Under the pieces are notes generated by a model, which was not told where the DNA came from, ran no database searches, and saw only the letters and a list, made by a program, of their open reading frames with translations. Shown piece by piece: positions 1 through 8,853 of a stretch of DNA of 64,000 bases. The translations under genes were made by a program, and so were the position numbers. The DNA is from Pseudomaricurvus alkylphenolicus (GTDB taxonomy: Bacteria > Pseudomonadota > Gammaproteobacteria > Pseudomonadales > Cellvibrionaceae): the NCBI RefSeq assembly GCF_011683955.1, contig NZ_JAAQPI010000017.1, positions 62,001-126,000 of the forward strand. Reading direction: 5' to 3'. The first letter of the stretch is position 1. Each line of letters opens with the position of its first letter.

Positions 1-103
1 CGTGAATGGCTTCTGCAAAGAAGTCTTCAAAGAATTGCCGATGGAATTTGCCGTGGAAGCGGGCAAGTTGCTGGAAATCAGTCTCGAAGGTTCAGTGGGT
101 TAA
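1..103 (+). CDS. sufB: SufB, Fe-S cluster scaffold subunit (3' end only)
   Basis: Partial gene: the last 33 codons and the TAA at 101-103, read from base 2. The peptide ends in a helix-rich tail ([20 protein letters not shown]) that matches the C-terminus of SufB/SufD-family scaffold proteins. SufB forms the SufBC2D complex on which a nascent cluster is assembled in the cytosol. The assignment rests mainly on context, because sufC follows after 31 bp and then sufD, sufS and sufE. The upstream part of the gene and any IscR/SufR-type regulator lie outside the window. Confidence 0.85.
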   Translation, partial: VNGFCKEVFKELPMEFAVEAGKLLEISLEGSVG

Positions 104-134
104 TCCCAAAGTTTAGGTTGAGGAAACGTACACG

Positions 135-905
135 ATGTTATCGATTAAAAACCTGCACGCCAGTGTGGAAGACAAGCAGATTCTCAAGGGCCTCGACTTG
201 GAGATCAAACCCGGTGAAGTTCACGCCATCATGGGTCCTAATGGCGCCGGTAAAAGTACTATGGGTTATGTGCTGTCCGGTCGCGAAGGTTACAGTGTCG
301 AAGAAGGGTCCGTGACCCTGGATGGTACCGACCTGCTGGAGCTGGAAGCGGAAGAGCGCGCCCGCGCCGGTCTGTTTCTGGCATTTCAATACCCGGTGGA
401 AATCCCCGGTGTCAGCAATCTGGAATTCCTGAAAGCCGCCGTGGATGCACAGCGCGAAGCACGCGGCGAAGAGGCCGTCAGCTCCAAGGACTTTTTGAAA
501 ATGGCCCGTGAAGCCTGCAAGCAGGTTCACCTACCCGCCGAATTTCTGAAACGCGGTGTCAACGAGGGTTTTTCCGGGGGAGAGAAAAAGCGCAACGAAA
601 TCATGCAAATGCTGTTACTGCAACCCAAGCTGTGCATTCTCGATGAATCGGATTCCGGTCTCGACATTGACGCACTGCAGGTCGTCGCCGAAGGGGTAAA
701 CAGCCAGCGTTCACCGGATCGCAGTTTTGTGGTGGTTACTCACTACCAGCGGCTGTTGGATTACATCAAACCCGACTACGTACACGTCTTGTCCGAGGGC
801 AAGATTGTTAAGAGTGGCGATGCCTCGCTGGCCCAGGAGCTGGAAGATCAAGGCTACGCCTGGTTGAAAGAACAGCGTGCGGCTGACGCGGAGCAGAGTG
901 CATGA
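135..905 (+). CDS. sufC: SufC, Fe-S assembly ATPase
   Basis: ABC-type ATPase of the SufBC2D scaffold; ATP hydrolysis reshapes SufB-SufD so a cluster can be built. It has 256 residues, the usual SufC length. The Walker A motif GPNGAGKS is at residues 34-41, the signature FSGGEKKR at 146-153, and Walker B ends in ILDESDSGLD near 168-177, the SufC-specific form with ESDSGLD. There is no membrane segment, as expected for a soluble ABC protein. The start at 135 lies after a GAGGAAA ribosome site. It overlaps sufD by 4 bp (ATGA), which implies translational coupling. Confidence 0.97.
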   Translation: MLSIKNLHASVEDKQILKGLDLEIKPGEVHAIMGPNGAGKSTMGYVLSGREGYSVEEGSVTLDGTDLLELEAEERARAGLFLAFQYPVEIPGVSNLEFLKAAVDAQREARGEEAVSSKDFLKMAREACKQVHLPAEFLKRGVNEGFSGGEKKRNEIMQMLLLQPKLCILDESDSGLDIDALQVVAEGVNSQRSPDRSFVVVTHYQRLLDYIKPDYVHVLSEGKIVKSGDASLAQELEDQGYAWLKEQRAADAEQSA

Positions 906-2140
906 GTAGCTGGCTGCAGACAGCGGTCGAGCGGGCCGCAGACGTCAGTGACGGGTTGGCGCTCAAGCGCCAGGCTTCACTGGAATTATTGTGTGATGCC
1001 AAGTGGCCGACTCGCAAGACCGAAGCCTGGAAGTACGTACCCATTAATGTTTGGGAGCGGGCCGAACTGTCCGGTGCCACAAACGACACTGTCAGCGCTC
1101 CCGTTATCGATGGGTTGGACAGCCTGGATGTGGTGTTCGTTAACGGACAGCTTCAGAGCGTTGCCGCTGAATCTATTGAAGGCCTGACGCTGATATCGCT
1201 GTCGGACGCGGGTGCCCAGGCCGCTGATCTATTTGGCACAATCAAGCCCGATCGTCACCTGTTTGGCCTGGTGAATGATGTTCTGGCCACCGAGGGTGTC
1301 GTTATTGATGTCGCCGCAGGTGCAGAGATCGAAAAGCCGATTCGTATTGTCAATCTGCTGGGCGAGGGTGCCGAAGCGCATACCCGCGTGCTGGTCAGGC
1401 TTGGCGCTGGCGCCAAGGCAACTGTCATTGAACACTACAGTGGCAACAGCCTCAGCCGCAATACCGGTTTTGCAGAATACCAGGTCGGTGAGAAAGCCCA
1501 GTTGGAGCACTACCGTTTTGCTCTGCAAACCGGCGAAGCAATGAGCATTGGCGGTTGCCATGTCGAGTTGGCGGAGCATTCCGAACTGAACTCCACGCTG
1601 GTGGGTTTTGGCAGCGCCCTGTCGCGGATCGATGTGGATGTGACTCACGCCGGTTCCCATGCATTTGCCAAGATGAATGCAATCTACCTGCTGGATGGCA
1701 AAGAGCTGTTTGATCTGCACAGCACCATCGAACACGCGGTGCCCAACGGTACCACCGAGGAAAACGTGCGTGGCATTGTCGCGGACAATTCCCGCGCCGT
1801 CTTCAATGGTCGCATTCATATCCATCGCGATGCGCAAAAAACGCTGGCTGAGTTGAATAACCGCAACCTGTTGTTGTCCGATCGGGCCGAAATCAATACC
1901 AAGCCGGAGTTGGAAATCTATGCTGACGACGTGCGCTGTGCACACGGCGCCACGGTGGCAGAGATCGACCAAAAAGCGCTGTATTACATGCAGTCCCGCG
2001 GTGTCAGTCGCGCCCAGGCGCAGGTTATGCTCAACTTCGGTTTTATCAACGAGTTGGTGGACCAGATGCCCAATGAGGCACTGGCAGAGTGGCTGCGTCC
2101 GCAACTGCGCGAACGCTTTGCCAGCATGGAGGTCAAATGA
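902..2140 (+). CDS. sufD: SufD, Fe-S cluster scaffold subunit
   Basis: Partner of SufB in the SufBC2D complex. It has 412 residues, typical length, with an N-terminal helical region and then the beta-helix core shared with SufB. The conserved C-terminal block CAHGATVAEID is present, with Cys346 and His348 in the positions that contact the nascent cluster in the E. coli complex (family knowledge). The ATG overlaps the sufC stop, and its own TGA overlaps the sufS ATG, so sufC-sufD-sufS form one coupled transcript. Confidence 0.97.
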   Translation: MSSWLQTAVERAADVSDGLALKRQASLELLCDAKWPTRKTEAWKYVPINVWERAELSGATNDTVSAPVIDGLDSLDVVFVNGQLQSVAAESIEGLTLISLSDAGAQAADLFGTIKPDRHLFGLVNDVLATEGVVIDVAAGAEIEKPIRIVNLLGEGAEAHTRVLVRLGAGAKATVIEHYSGNSLSRNTGFAEYQVGEKAQLEHYRFALQTGEAMSIGGCHVELAEHSELNSTLVGFGSALSRIDVDVTHAGSHAFAKMNAIYLLDGKELFDLHSTIEHAVPNGTTEENVRGIVADNSRAVFNGRIHIHRDAQKTLAELNNRNLLLSDRAEINTKPELEIYADDVRCAHGATVAEIDQKALYYMQSRGVSRAQAQVMLNFGFINELVDQMPNEALAEWLRPQLRERFASMEVK

Positions 2141-3354
2141 CGTTTGATGTAGCGGCCATTCGCGAGCAGTTTCCGATTCTGTCCCGAGAGGTGGACGGCA
2201 AGCCTCTGGTGTATCTGGATAACGCGGCAACCACGCAAAAGCCCCAGTGTGTGATTGATGCGCTGGTAGATTACTACAGTACCTGCAACTCCAACGTGCA
2301 TCGCGGAGCCCATCGTCTCGCCGATGAGGCGACTCAACGTTACGAAGGGGCGCGTGACATTGTCGCCGGCTTTATCAACGCGGATTGTCGCGAAGAAGTT
2401 GTCTGGACCAGCGGAACCACCGAGGCCATTAATGTTGTCGCCCACGGCCTGGCCCAGTTGCTGAAAGCCGACGATGAAGTGCTGGTGACCGAGATGGAGC
2501 ATCACGCCAATCTGGTGACCTGGCAGCAGGCTTGTAAGCAAGCCGGTGCCACCCTCAAGGTGGCACCCATCTGTGACAATGGCGAGCTGCGAGTCGATGA
2601 GTTCGAAAAACTGCTCAGCGACAACACCAAGCTGGTGGCCTTTCCCCATGTATCCAATTCTCTGGGTACGATCAATCCGGTCAAGCAGCTGGTGCAGCTG
2701 GCGAAAAAAGTCGGCGCCTGGGTATTGGTGGACGGTGCCCAGGGCATCGCCCACGGTGCGGTGGATGTACGGGATCTGGGCTGCGACTTTTACGCCTTTT
2801 CCGGCCACAAAGTGTTCGGGCCAACGGGCATCGGTGTGCTCTGGGGACGCAAGTCTCTGCTGGAAGAGTGGCCGGTGTGGCAAACGGGTGGAGAAATGAT
2901 TTCCGAGGTGACCTATCAGGATGCCCGCTGGAATGAGCTGCCCTATCGTCTGGAAGCCGGCACACCACATATTGCCGGTGCCATTGGCCTGGGCGAAGCC
3001 ATTCGCTGGTTCTCTGAGCTGGATTTCGACGGCATGAAAGCCCACGAAACCGCATTGATGGAAAGTGCGACCCGTCAGGCAGAAGCCTTTGAAGGATTGA
3101 CCATCATCGGCAATTCGCCTGAGAAAACCGGCGTACTGAGTTTTGTGATGGACGCGGGCCATCCTGCCGATATCGGCTTTTTGCTCGATCGTCAGGGCAT
3201 AGCCATACGCACCGGCCACCACTGCGCCGAGCCCCTGATGAATCGCTTGGGTGTTCCTGGTACCGCCAGGGCCTCCTTCAGTATTTACAACACACTGGAA
3301 GAAGTGGATGCGCTGTTTGCAGCGCTGAAGAAAGTACAGATGATGCTGGCCTAA
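2137..3354 (+). CDS. sufS: SufS, group II cysteine desulfurase
   Basis: PLP enzyme that removes sulfur from L-cysteine and passes the persulfide to SufE. It has 405 residues. The PLP lysine is Lys225 in FSGHKVFGPTG and the catalytic cysteine is Cys363 in RTGHHCAEPLM, one residue off the E. coli numbering (226 and 364). The start is taken at 2137 (ATGACG, overlapping the sufD stop) rather than an upstream in-frame codon at 2089, because MTFDVAAIREQFPIL is the normal SufS N-terminus. Group II membership follows from the RxGHHCA motif and the sufE gene downstream. Confidence 0.97.
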   Translation: MTFDVAAIREQFPILSREVDGKPLVYLDNAATTQKPQCVIDALVDYYSTCNSNVHRGAHRLADEATQRYEGARDIVAGFINADCREEVVWTSGTTEAINVVAHGLAQLLKADDEVLVTEMEHHANLVTWQQACKQAGATLKVAPICDNGELRVDEFEKLLSDNTKLVAFPHVSNSLGTINPVKQLVQLAKKVGAWVLVDGAQGIAHGAVDVRDLGCDFYAFSGHKVFGPTGIGVLWGRKSLLEEWPVWQTGGEMISEVTYQDARWNELPYRLEAGTPHIAGAIGLGEAIRWFSELDFDGMKAHETALMESATRQAEAFEGLTIIGNSPEKTGVLSFVMDAGHPADIGFLLDRQGIAIRTGHHCAEPLMNRLGVPGTARASFSIYNTLEEVDALFAALKKVQMMLA

Positions 3355-3423
3355 AAGTGTACAAGGTACAGAGAGACCAACACTTGCCTGCATCGAGATA
3401 GCCAATGACCAAAGGGAACAACA

Positions 3424-3810
3424 ATGACCGAGACAAACTCGTCAAATGAGACGAACGCCGCCCAGGTTTTTGACCCAAACGCCCCGGCGGTAACCATGAC
3501 CGAAGCGGCCCTGCGCCACTTTGAAAAGAAGCTCGCCGGGCAGGAGGGCAAAATCATTCGCCTCAGCACCGAAACCAGCGGCTGTACCGGCTACGCCTAT
3601 GTGCTGGATTTTGCCGATGGGCCGGAACAGGACGACGAAGTGCTGCAGCCGGGTGAGCAGGTGACCCTGGCGGTTGACCCGCAAGCCCTGGCGATTCTGC
3701 GCGGTACCGAAATCGACATGGTCACCGAGGGCATTAACAAGGTGGTCAAGTTCAACAACCCCAACGTTATCGCCGAGTGTGGGTGTGGTGAGAGCTTCAG
3801 CGTGGCCTAA
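3424..3810 (+). CDS. sufA: SufA/IscA-family A-type Fe-S carrier
   Basis: Small HesB/IscA-family protein that carries clusters from the scaffold to targets. It has 128 residues with the three ligand cysteines Cys54 (SGCTGYAY), Cys119 and Cys121 (ECGCGESF). About 22 residues at the N-terminus form a low-complexity Asn/Thr/Ala-rich extension ahead of the conserved VTMTEAAL start of the fold, so it is somewhat longer than E. coli SufA. It lies 69 bp after sufS. Its final codons (SFSVA-stop) are repeated twice more downstream as a short tandem array. SufA rather than ErpA is chosen on operon context. Confidence 0.9.
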   Translation: MTETNSSNETNAAQVFDPNAPAVTMTEAALRHFEKKLAGQEGKIIRLSTETSGCTGYAYVLDFADGPEQDDEVLQPGEQVTLAVDPQALAILRGTEIDMVTEGINKVVKFNNPNVIAECGCGESFSVA

Positions 3811-3853
3811 ATTAAGAGCTTCAGCGTGGCTTAACCAATAGCTTCAGCGTGGC
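3793..3853 (+). repeat. Tandem array duplicating the sufA 3' end and stop codon
   Basis: Three copies of the 14-mer AGCTTCAGCGTGGC start at 3793, 3817 and 3840 (periods 24 and 23 bp). Each is followed by CTAA, TTAA or TTA. The first copy encodes the last residues and stop of sufA; the others repeat that end in the sufA-sufT gap. This looks like slippage or tandem duplication of the gene terminus. Confidence 0.9.
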
Positions 3854-3885
3854 TTATTTTTTAATCTGACAGGTAGTAACAGCGA

Positions 3886-4419
3886 ATGCAGCAAAACATG
3901 GTAGTCACCCGCCGCGAGTGTCCGGCGCGGCGGGTCCCCTCCGGGGAGCCGGCGATCATCCCCGAAGGGCAGTTTATTACCATCAATCAGACCCTGGGAG
4001 GCAATTTTACCGTGACCTGGCAGGGTAATATGCTGCGTATCGACGGCTCCGACGCGGATGCCATCGGGCAAGAGGTGGAACTGCCGGAATTTGAGGACGA
4101 CGGCAGCGGCCGCATCAACGAAGAGCAGGTCTGGGCTGCACTGGATTCGATCTTCGATCCCGAAATCCCCATCAGCCTGGTGTCCCTGGGGCTGGTCTAC
4201 GGTGTCGAGATTAATCAGGATTCGGGGCGGGTGGATGTGCGCATGACCTTGACGGCACCCGGTTGCGGTATGGGCCCGGTGCTGGTCAGTGATGTAGAAT
4301 ACCGCACCGCCAAGGTGCCGAACGTCAAATCGGTGCAGGTGGAGCTGGTGTTTGATCCTCCCTGGTCCAAGGACATGATGAGCGAGGAAGCACAGCTGGA
4401 AGCGGGTCTGTTTTTCTGA
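3886..4419 (+). CDS. sufT: SufT, MIP18-family Fe-S maturation factor
   Basis: SufT-type protein of the MIP18/DUF59 family, an auxiliary factor in Fe-S maturation. It has 177 residues. The N-terminal part carries the SufT hallmark ECPARRVPSGEP (residues 11-22), and the DUF59 domain occupies about 78-165 with DPEIPISLVSLGLVYG (91-106) and the conserved Cys127 in APGCGMG. The domain order is the one found in stand-alone bacterial SufT. It sits between sufA and sufE in the same direction. The ribosome site is weak; the start is chosen because only it keeps the conserved N-terminal motif close to the beginning. Confidence 0.92.
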   Translation: MQQNMVVTRRECPARRVPSGEPAIIPEGQFITINQTLGGNFTVTWQGNMLRIDGSDADAIGQEVELPEFEDDGSGRINEEQVWAALDSIFDPEIPISLVSLGLVYGVEINQDSGRVDVRMTLTAPGCGMGPVLVSDVEYRTAKVPNVKSVQVELVFDPPWSKDMMSEEAQLEAGLFF

Positions 4420-4462
4420 ACAGTCCAAAAGTCGAATTATCTGGATGCGATTGTAAAAGCCA

Positions 4463-4879
4463 ATGTCACTGCCCACACCTGAAGAAATACTCGACGATCT
4501 GACCTTCTTTGACGACTGGGAAGAGCGATACAAGTACATCATCGACCTTGGCAAAGATCTGCCGGAGCTGGAGGATGCCCTGCGCACACCGGAGCGTCTG
4601 GTCAAGGGATGCCAGAGCAATGTCTGGATCGATGTGCAGGAAGACGGTGAGCAGCTGCACTTTCGGGTCGACAGCGATGCAGTCATCGTGCGTGGCCTGT
4701 TGTCGGTGGTGATGGCCGCTTACGACAACAAAACCCCAGCACAAATCGCCGCCTTTGATGTGGATGACTACTTTGAGCAACTGGATCTGGAGCGCCATCT
4801 GAGTCCCACCCGCGGTAATGGCCTGCGGGCGATCGTGGCCCGTATTCAGGGCATCGCGCAGGCAGCTCTTGCCGCCTGA
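4463..4879 (+). CDS. sufE: SufE, cysteine desulfuration protein
   Basis: Sulfur acceptor that takes persulfide from SufS Cys363 and delivers it to SufB. It has 138 residues, the family length. The acceptor is Cys50 in the loop motif VKGCQSNVW, equivalent to E. coli Cys51. It lies 43 bp after sufT and 43 bp before the ferredoxin gene, so it is most likely on the same transcript. Confidence 0.96.
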   Translation: MSLPTPEEILDDLTFFDDWEERYKYIIDLGKDLPELEDALRTPERLVKGCQSNVWIDVQEDGEQLHFRVDSDAVIVRGLLSVVMAAYDNKTPAQIAAFDVDDYFEQLDLERHLSPTRGNGLRAIVARIQGIAQAALAA

Positions 4880-4922
4880 TCGATAGCTGCCCGTTAAATT
4901 CAGTCGATTTTCCAACAATTCC

Positions 4923-5228
4923 ATGCCAAAAATAATTGTATTGCCGCACCGGGATATTTGCCCCAAGGGCGAGGTGGTGCAGGCCCGACAGGGGGCCAGT
5001 GTCACAGAGTCCCTGGTGGCGGCCGGTGTCGATATCGAGCATTCGTGCGGTATGAACTGCGCCTGCACCACCTGCCATATCATCCTGCGCGAGGGTGCGG
5101 ATTCGGTGGCTCCGGCGGATGATCTGGAGCGCACAATTACCCGCGGCGTGATGGGATTTGGTCCCGATTCACGCCTCGGATGCCAGGTGAGGCTGGGCCG
5201 GGACGACCTGGTGGTGGAAATCCCCTGA
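4923..5228 (+). CDS. fdx: ISC-type [2Fe-2S] ferredoxin
   Basis: Adrenodoxin-like ferredoxin that supplies electrons for cluster assembly. It has 101 residues. The ligands are Cys42, Cys48, Cys51 (C-X5-C-X2-C in HSCGMNCACTTCH) and Cys87 (RLGCQV). The short MPKIIVLPH start and the EH-S-C pattern are those of Fdx from isc operons, not plant-type ferredoxins. It is placed last in the SUF operon, just before ndk, which is the position fdx (with iscX) holds in isc-containing relatives. Confidence 0.95.
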   Translation: MPKIIVLPHRDICPKGEVVQARQGASVTESLVAAGVDIEHSCGMNCACTTCHIILREGADSVAPADDLERTITRGVMGFGPDSRLGCQVRLGRDDLVVEIP

Positions 5229-5277
5229 ATTCTTGTTATTTTTCGTGAATTTTGCCTGCTATTTCTCAGTTATTTCG

Positions 5278-5306
5278 TATTAACTTCATAATATTCCGCG
5301 TATAAT
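5278..5306 (+). promoter_or_regulatory. Candidate sigma70 promoter of ndk
   Basis: A perfect TATAAT -10 box lies at 5301-5306 in the AT-rich fdx-ndk gap. The best -35 at 17 bp spacing is TATTAA (5278-5283), a poor match, so the promoter is supported mainly by its -10. Transcription would start about 75 bp before the ndk ATG. Confidence 0.5.
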
Positions 5307-5389
5307 TTGCGGGTTTAGGCTTCTGCCCATCAATGCTCCCATCCGGGGGCGAATTTTTAACCTTAATATCGACTGTTTTGGAGACCCAA

Positions 5390-5815
5390 ATGGCCGTTGA
5401 ACGTACCCTGTCTATCATCAAACCCGATGCTGTTGCCAAGAATGCCATCGGTGAAATCGCTGCCCGCTTTGAAAAAGCCGGCTTGAAGATTGTCGCCATG
5501 AAGATGCTGCATCTGGACGATGAGAAGGCCGGAGGCTTCTACGCTGAGCACAAAGAGCGTCCTTTCTTCGCGGATCTGGTTTCTTTCATGACCTCTGGCC
5601 CTGTTGTGGTACAGGTTCTGGAAGGTGAAAATGCCATCGCCGCCAACCGCGACCTGATGGGCGCCACCAACCCACAGGAAGCGGCTCCCGGCACCATCCG
5701 TGCCGATTTCGCTGAAACCATTGACGCCAACGCCGTTCATGGCTCTGACTCTGCCGAGTCTGCCGCCCGCGAAGTGGCTTACTTCTTTGGCGACGACGAG
5801 ATCTGCCCGCGCTAA
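5390..5815 (+). CDS. ndk: Nucleoside diphosphate kinase
   Basis: Transfers the gamma-phosphate of an NTP to an NDP through a phosphohistidine. It has 141 residues, standard length. The catalytic His117 lies in [12 protein letters not shown]. The ATG at 5390 ([14 protein letters not shown]) is chosen over an upstream in-frame codon at 5333 because it gives the normal Ndk N-terminus and follows a GGAG ribosome site at 5380-5383. A separate promoter lies just upstream. Confidence 0.98.
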   Translation: MAVERTLSIIKPDAVAKNAIGEIAARFEKAGLKIVAMKMLHLDDEKAGGFYAEHKERPFFADLVSFMTSGPVVVQVLEGENAIAANRDLMGATNPQEAAPGTIRADFAETIDANAVHGSDSAESAAREVAYFFGDDEICPR

Positions 5816-5851
5816 GCCGGGCTTTGGTTGGTTACCCGAGGTAAAACATTC

Positions 5852-7039
5852 ATGACAGATACCGTGTCTGAAACTGTCTCAGATAAAAAGGCGAGCACGG
5901 AAGCCAATACAGAAAAGGTCAATCTGCTGGGCCTGTCTCAGGCGAAGCTGGAAGCTTTTTTTGAATCCATTGGTGAGAAGAAATTCCGCGCAACCCAGGT
6001 TCTGAAGTGGATTCACCAGATGGGCGTCGATAACTTCGACGAAATGACCAACATCAGCAAGGTTCTCCGCGAAAAGCTCAAGCGCATTGCGGAGATCCGT
6101 GCGCCCAAAGTCCTGCAGCAGCTCGACAGCGCCGACGGCACCCGCAAGTTCCTCATAGAAGTGACTGGCGGCAGTGCCATTGAGGCGGTGTTGATCCCCG
6201 ACGGCGAGCGCGGCACCCTGTGTGTCTCCTCCCAGGTGGGCTGCTCGCTCGATTGCAGCTTTTGCTCCACGGGCAAGCAGGGCTTTAACCGCGACCTGAC
6301 CGCCGCCGAGATCATCGGCCAGGTGTGGCTGGCTGCCAAATCCTACGGCCAGTTTGGCGAGAATCGCCCCCGTATCATTACCAATGTGGTGATGATGGGT
6401 ATGGGTGAACCCCTGTTGAATTTCGACAATGTTGTCGATGCCATGAATCTCATGATGCATGACAACTGTTACGGCATTTCCAAGCGCCGGGTGACTCTGA
6501 GCACCTCGGGTGTGGTACCGCAGCTCGATCGTCTCGGTGAAGTCACCGATGTGTGCCTGGCCGTGTCTCTGCACGCGCCCAACGATGAGTTGCGCAATGA
6601 ATTGGTACCTATCAACAAAAAGTACCCCATCGCAATGCTGCTGGATTCCGCCCAGCGCTATATCGAAGGCCTGCCGGACAATCACCGCAAGATCACGATT
6701 GAGTACACGCTGATCAATCAGCTCAATGACCGCCCCCATCACGCCCACGAGCTGGCGCAGTTGCTGCGGGATATACCGGTCAAGATCAACCTGATTCCCT
6801 TTAACCCCTTTGATCAGTCTGACTATCGTCGTGTCAGCAATAATGCCCTGAAGAACTTCCAGGACATATTGATCAAGGCGGGTTTTACCACCACCATTCG
6901 CACCACCCGTGGTGACGATATTGATGCGGCCTGCGGACAACTGGCCGGTGCCGTCAACGACCGCACCCGTCGCAGCGAACGCCATCGGGCCGCCCATTCG
7001 GCACGCATGGAGGCCGAACCCGTACGCATTGTTAACTGA
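5852..7039 (+). CDS. rlmN: RlmN, dual-specificity 23S rRNA/tRNA adenine-C2 methyltransferase
   Basis: Radical SAM enzyme that methylates C2 of A2503 in 23S rRNA and A37 in some tRNAs. It has 395 residues. The 4Fe-4S ligands are Cys131, Cys135 and Cys138 (CSLDCSFC). The two mechanistic cysteines are Cys124 (TLCVSSQ) and Cys361 (AACGQLAG), matching E. coli Cys118 and Cys355. The N-terminus begins with about 22 extra polar residues. The ATG at 5852 follows a GAGGT site. It stands between ndk and pilW, as in other gammaproteobacteria. Confidence 0.97.
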   Translation: MTDTVSETVSDKKASTEANTEKVNLLGLSQAKLEAFFESIGEKKFRATQVLKWIHQMGVDNFDEMTNISKVLREKLKRIAEIRAPKVLQQLDSADGTRKFLIEVTGGSAIEAVLIPDGERGTLCVSSQVGCSLDCSFCSTGKQGFNRDLTAAEIIGQVWLAAKSYGQFGENRPRIITNVVMMGMGEPLLNFDNVVDAMNLMMHDNCYGISKRRVTLSTSGVVPQLDRLGEVTDVCLAVSLHAPNDELRNELVPINKKYPIAMLLDSAQRYIEGLPDNHRKITIEYTLINQLNDRPHHAHELAQLLRDIPVKINLIPFNPFDQSDYRRVSNNALKNFQDILIKAGFTTTIRTTRGDDIDAACGQLAGAVNDRTRRSERHRAAHSARMEAEPVRIVN

Positions 7040-7049
7040 GGACGCAGAT

Positions 7050-7838
7050 ATGGCACTGAGGCCGACATTTCACCTCCCGGGGCGGGCTGCCAGGCTATCG
7101 CTTGCGCTGACTCTGGGGTTGTTGCTGAGCGCCTGTGTCACCACCACCAAGACCCCACAACAGAAGGTGGATTTGAAAAAGGCTGAACAGACCCACGTTC
7201 AGGCGGGTCTCGGTTATCTGCGACAGCGTGATAAAGAGTCGGCACGTCGACACTTTCTCAAGGCTTTGGGTATGAACGACAATTCAGCCGGTGCCCACAA
7301 TGGCATCGCGCTGGTCTATCAGCTGGAAGAAGAAGTGGAACTGGCGGACAAGCACTTCCGTCGGGCGCTGAAGCTGCAGCCGGATTTTTCCCTGGCCCGC
7401 AATAACTACGGCGTGTTTCTATTTCAGCAAAAGCGTTACCAAGAGGCTCAAAAGCAATTGGCGCAAGTCGCGCAGGACTTTGGCTATAACCGCCGTCACT
7501 TCGCTCTGGTCAATCTCGGTAAAACCCAGCGCAAGCTCGGCGAAACGGATGCTGCTGTCAAATCCTTCAAGCAGGCGCTGGGTATTAACTACCGCATCGC
7601 CGCTGCGCATCTGGAACTGGCGCAACTGTATTTCGATAAAACCGAATATACGCTGTCCAAACACTATCTCGACCAGTTCGGCAAGATGTCCCGCCAGACG
7701 CCCAAAAGCCTGTGGCTGGGTATTCGCATAGAACGAATCTTTGGCAACAAAGACAAAGAAGCCAGTTATGCCCTGGCACTAAAAAACCTGCACCCGTATT
7801 CCGAGGAGTATCTGGAATACAAGAAAACCATCGACTGA
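7050..7838 (+). CDS. pilW: PilW/PilF, type IV pilus biogenesis lipoprotein
   Basis: Pilotin-like TPR lipoprotein that helps the PilQ secretin reach and assemble in the outer membrane. It has 262 residues. The signal peptide ends in the lipobox LLSAC with Cys29 as the lipidation site. From about residue 45 onward it consists of TPR helices (for example SAGAHNGIALVYQLEEE and ARNNYGVFLFQQKRYQEA). The start at 7050 lies 11 bp after the rlmN stop. No other pilus gene is in the window; position between rlmN and rodZ is the usual one for pilF/pilW. Confidence 0.93.
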   Translation: MALRPTFHLPGRAARLSLALTLGLLLSACVTTTKTPQQKVDLKKAEQTHVQAGLGYLRQRDKESARRHFLKALGMNDNSAGAHNGIALVYQLEEEVELADKHFRRALKLQPDFSLARNNYGVFLFQQKRYQEAQKQLAQVAQDFGYNRRHFALVNLGKTQRKLGETDAAVKSFKQALGINYRIAAAHLELAQLYFDKTEYTLSKHYLDQFGKMSRQTPKSLWLGIRIERIFGNKDKEASYALALKNLHPYSEEYLEYKKTID

Positions 7839-7856
7839 TAACCTGGGTGGCTGCAC

Positions 7857-8819
7857 ATGGACCATGAAACCAAAGAGTCGCCTGTACTGGAACCGTCTCC
7901 TGGCAATATGCTGCGGGTGGCCAGAACCAAGGCGGGAATGAGCCTCGAGCAGGTAGCTGAACATCTGCGCCTGAGTCCCGGTTATATACACGCCCTCGAA
8001 AACGACGAGTACGAAAAGTTGCCCGATGAGCCCTTTGTGCTGGGTTATTTTCGTGCCTACGCCAAACTGGTGCAAATTTCGCCGGACAGTCTGGTGCATG
8101 CCTATCGCCAGTACCGGGCACAGCTGCAGCACACGGTTGATCAAGTGGTACAGCCGCGCCAGGCCAATGCGGCGATGAAGTTGGATGACAAGTCAATGGT
8201 GACGGGGGGCAACCTGCGATATGTGATCGTGGTTGTGGCGCTGCTGTTGGCAACCGCTGTGGGTTGGTTTTTGATGTCCGAGATCGGCAAAAGCACGATC
8301 CCATCGAACGAGGCTACCCAGCCCAAGGCGGTTGAGATCAATGAACCTGAACCTGAACCGGCGCCTGCGGTTGAGCCCGCAGTTGAGCCCGCGGTTGAGA
8401 CAGCCGCTGCCACTGAACAAGTGACGGCGGATACAGGGCCTGCTGCAGAATCTGCACCAGTGGAGGTTGCAGCGGGCGCAGAAGGCCCAACCACCACAAC
8501 CGTTGCCGAAGATTCATCACCCCAATCCTCGATAAAGCCAGTGGCAGCACAGCCACTGGATCGCACGGCCACTGCAGGCCTGGATGTTCTGGAGATATCC
8601 TTTTCCAGCGAATGCTGGCTGGAAGTCACCGACAGCAACGGTGACGTAGTAGCTGCCAATCTCTACCAGCCGGGTGAGCGCGCAACTCTCCAGGGTGTGG
8701 CGCCATTTTCTGTGATGTTCGGCAATGTTCGCGGCGTCAGCGTCACTCTGAATGGTGAAACCGTCGCAACCGTGCCGGATGGCGACCGCAAGACCCTGCG
8801 CACCACGATTGGCCGCTGA
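7857..8819 (+). CDS. rodZ: RodZ, cytoskeletal membrane adaptor
   Basis: Links MreB to the cell wall elongation machinery. It has 320 residues. A Cro/C1-type HTH domain occupies about 18-85, a single transmembrane helix about 121-140 (RYVIVVVALLLATAVGWFLM), a Pro/Glu/Ala-rich linker with repeated VEPA units about 158-220, and a C-terminal beta domain (DUF4115) about 238-320. The order is typical of RodZ, with the HTH domain inside the cell and the C-terminal domain in the periplasm. Confidence 0.95.
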   Translation: MDHETKESPVLEPSPGNMLRVARTKAGMSLEQVAEHLRLSPGYIHALENDEYEKLPDEPFVLGYFRAYAKLVQISPDSLVHAYRQYRAQLQHTVDQVVQPRQANAAMKLDDKSMVTGGNLRYVIVVVALLLATAVGWFLMSEIGKSTIPSNEATQPKAVEINEPEPEPAPAVEPAVEPAVETAAATEQVTADTGPAAESAPVEVAAGAEGPTTTTVAEDSSPQSSIKPVAAQPLDRTATAGLDVLEISFSSECWLEVTDSNGDVVAANLYQPGERATLQGVAPFSVMFGNVRGVSVTLNGETVATVPDGDRKTLRTTIGR

Positions 8820-8853
8820 ATCCTATTTTGAGACTTCACACAGGTAGTATCCC

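Noticed and set aside
1984-3405. Long open frames on the - strand opposite sufD-sufS (also opposite ndk, rlmN, der and purL)
   Set aside because: They mirror GC-rich coding frames of well-identified genes, have no ribosome sites or recognisable domains, and would overlap fully.
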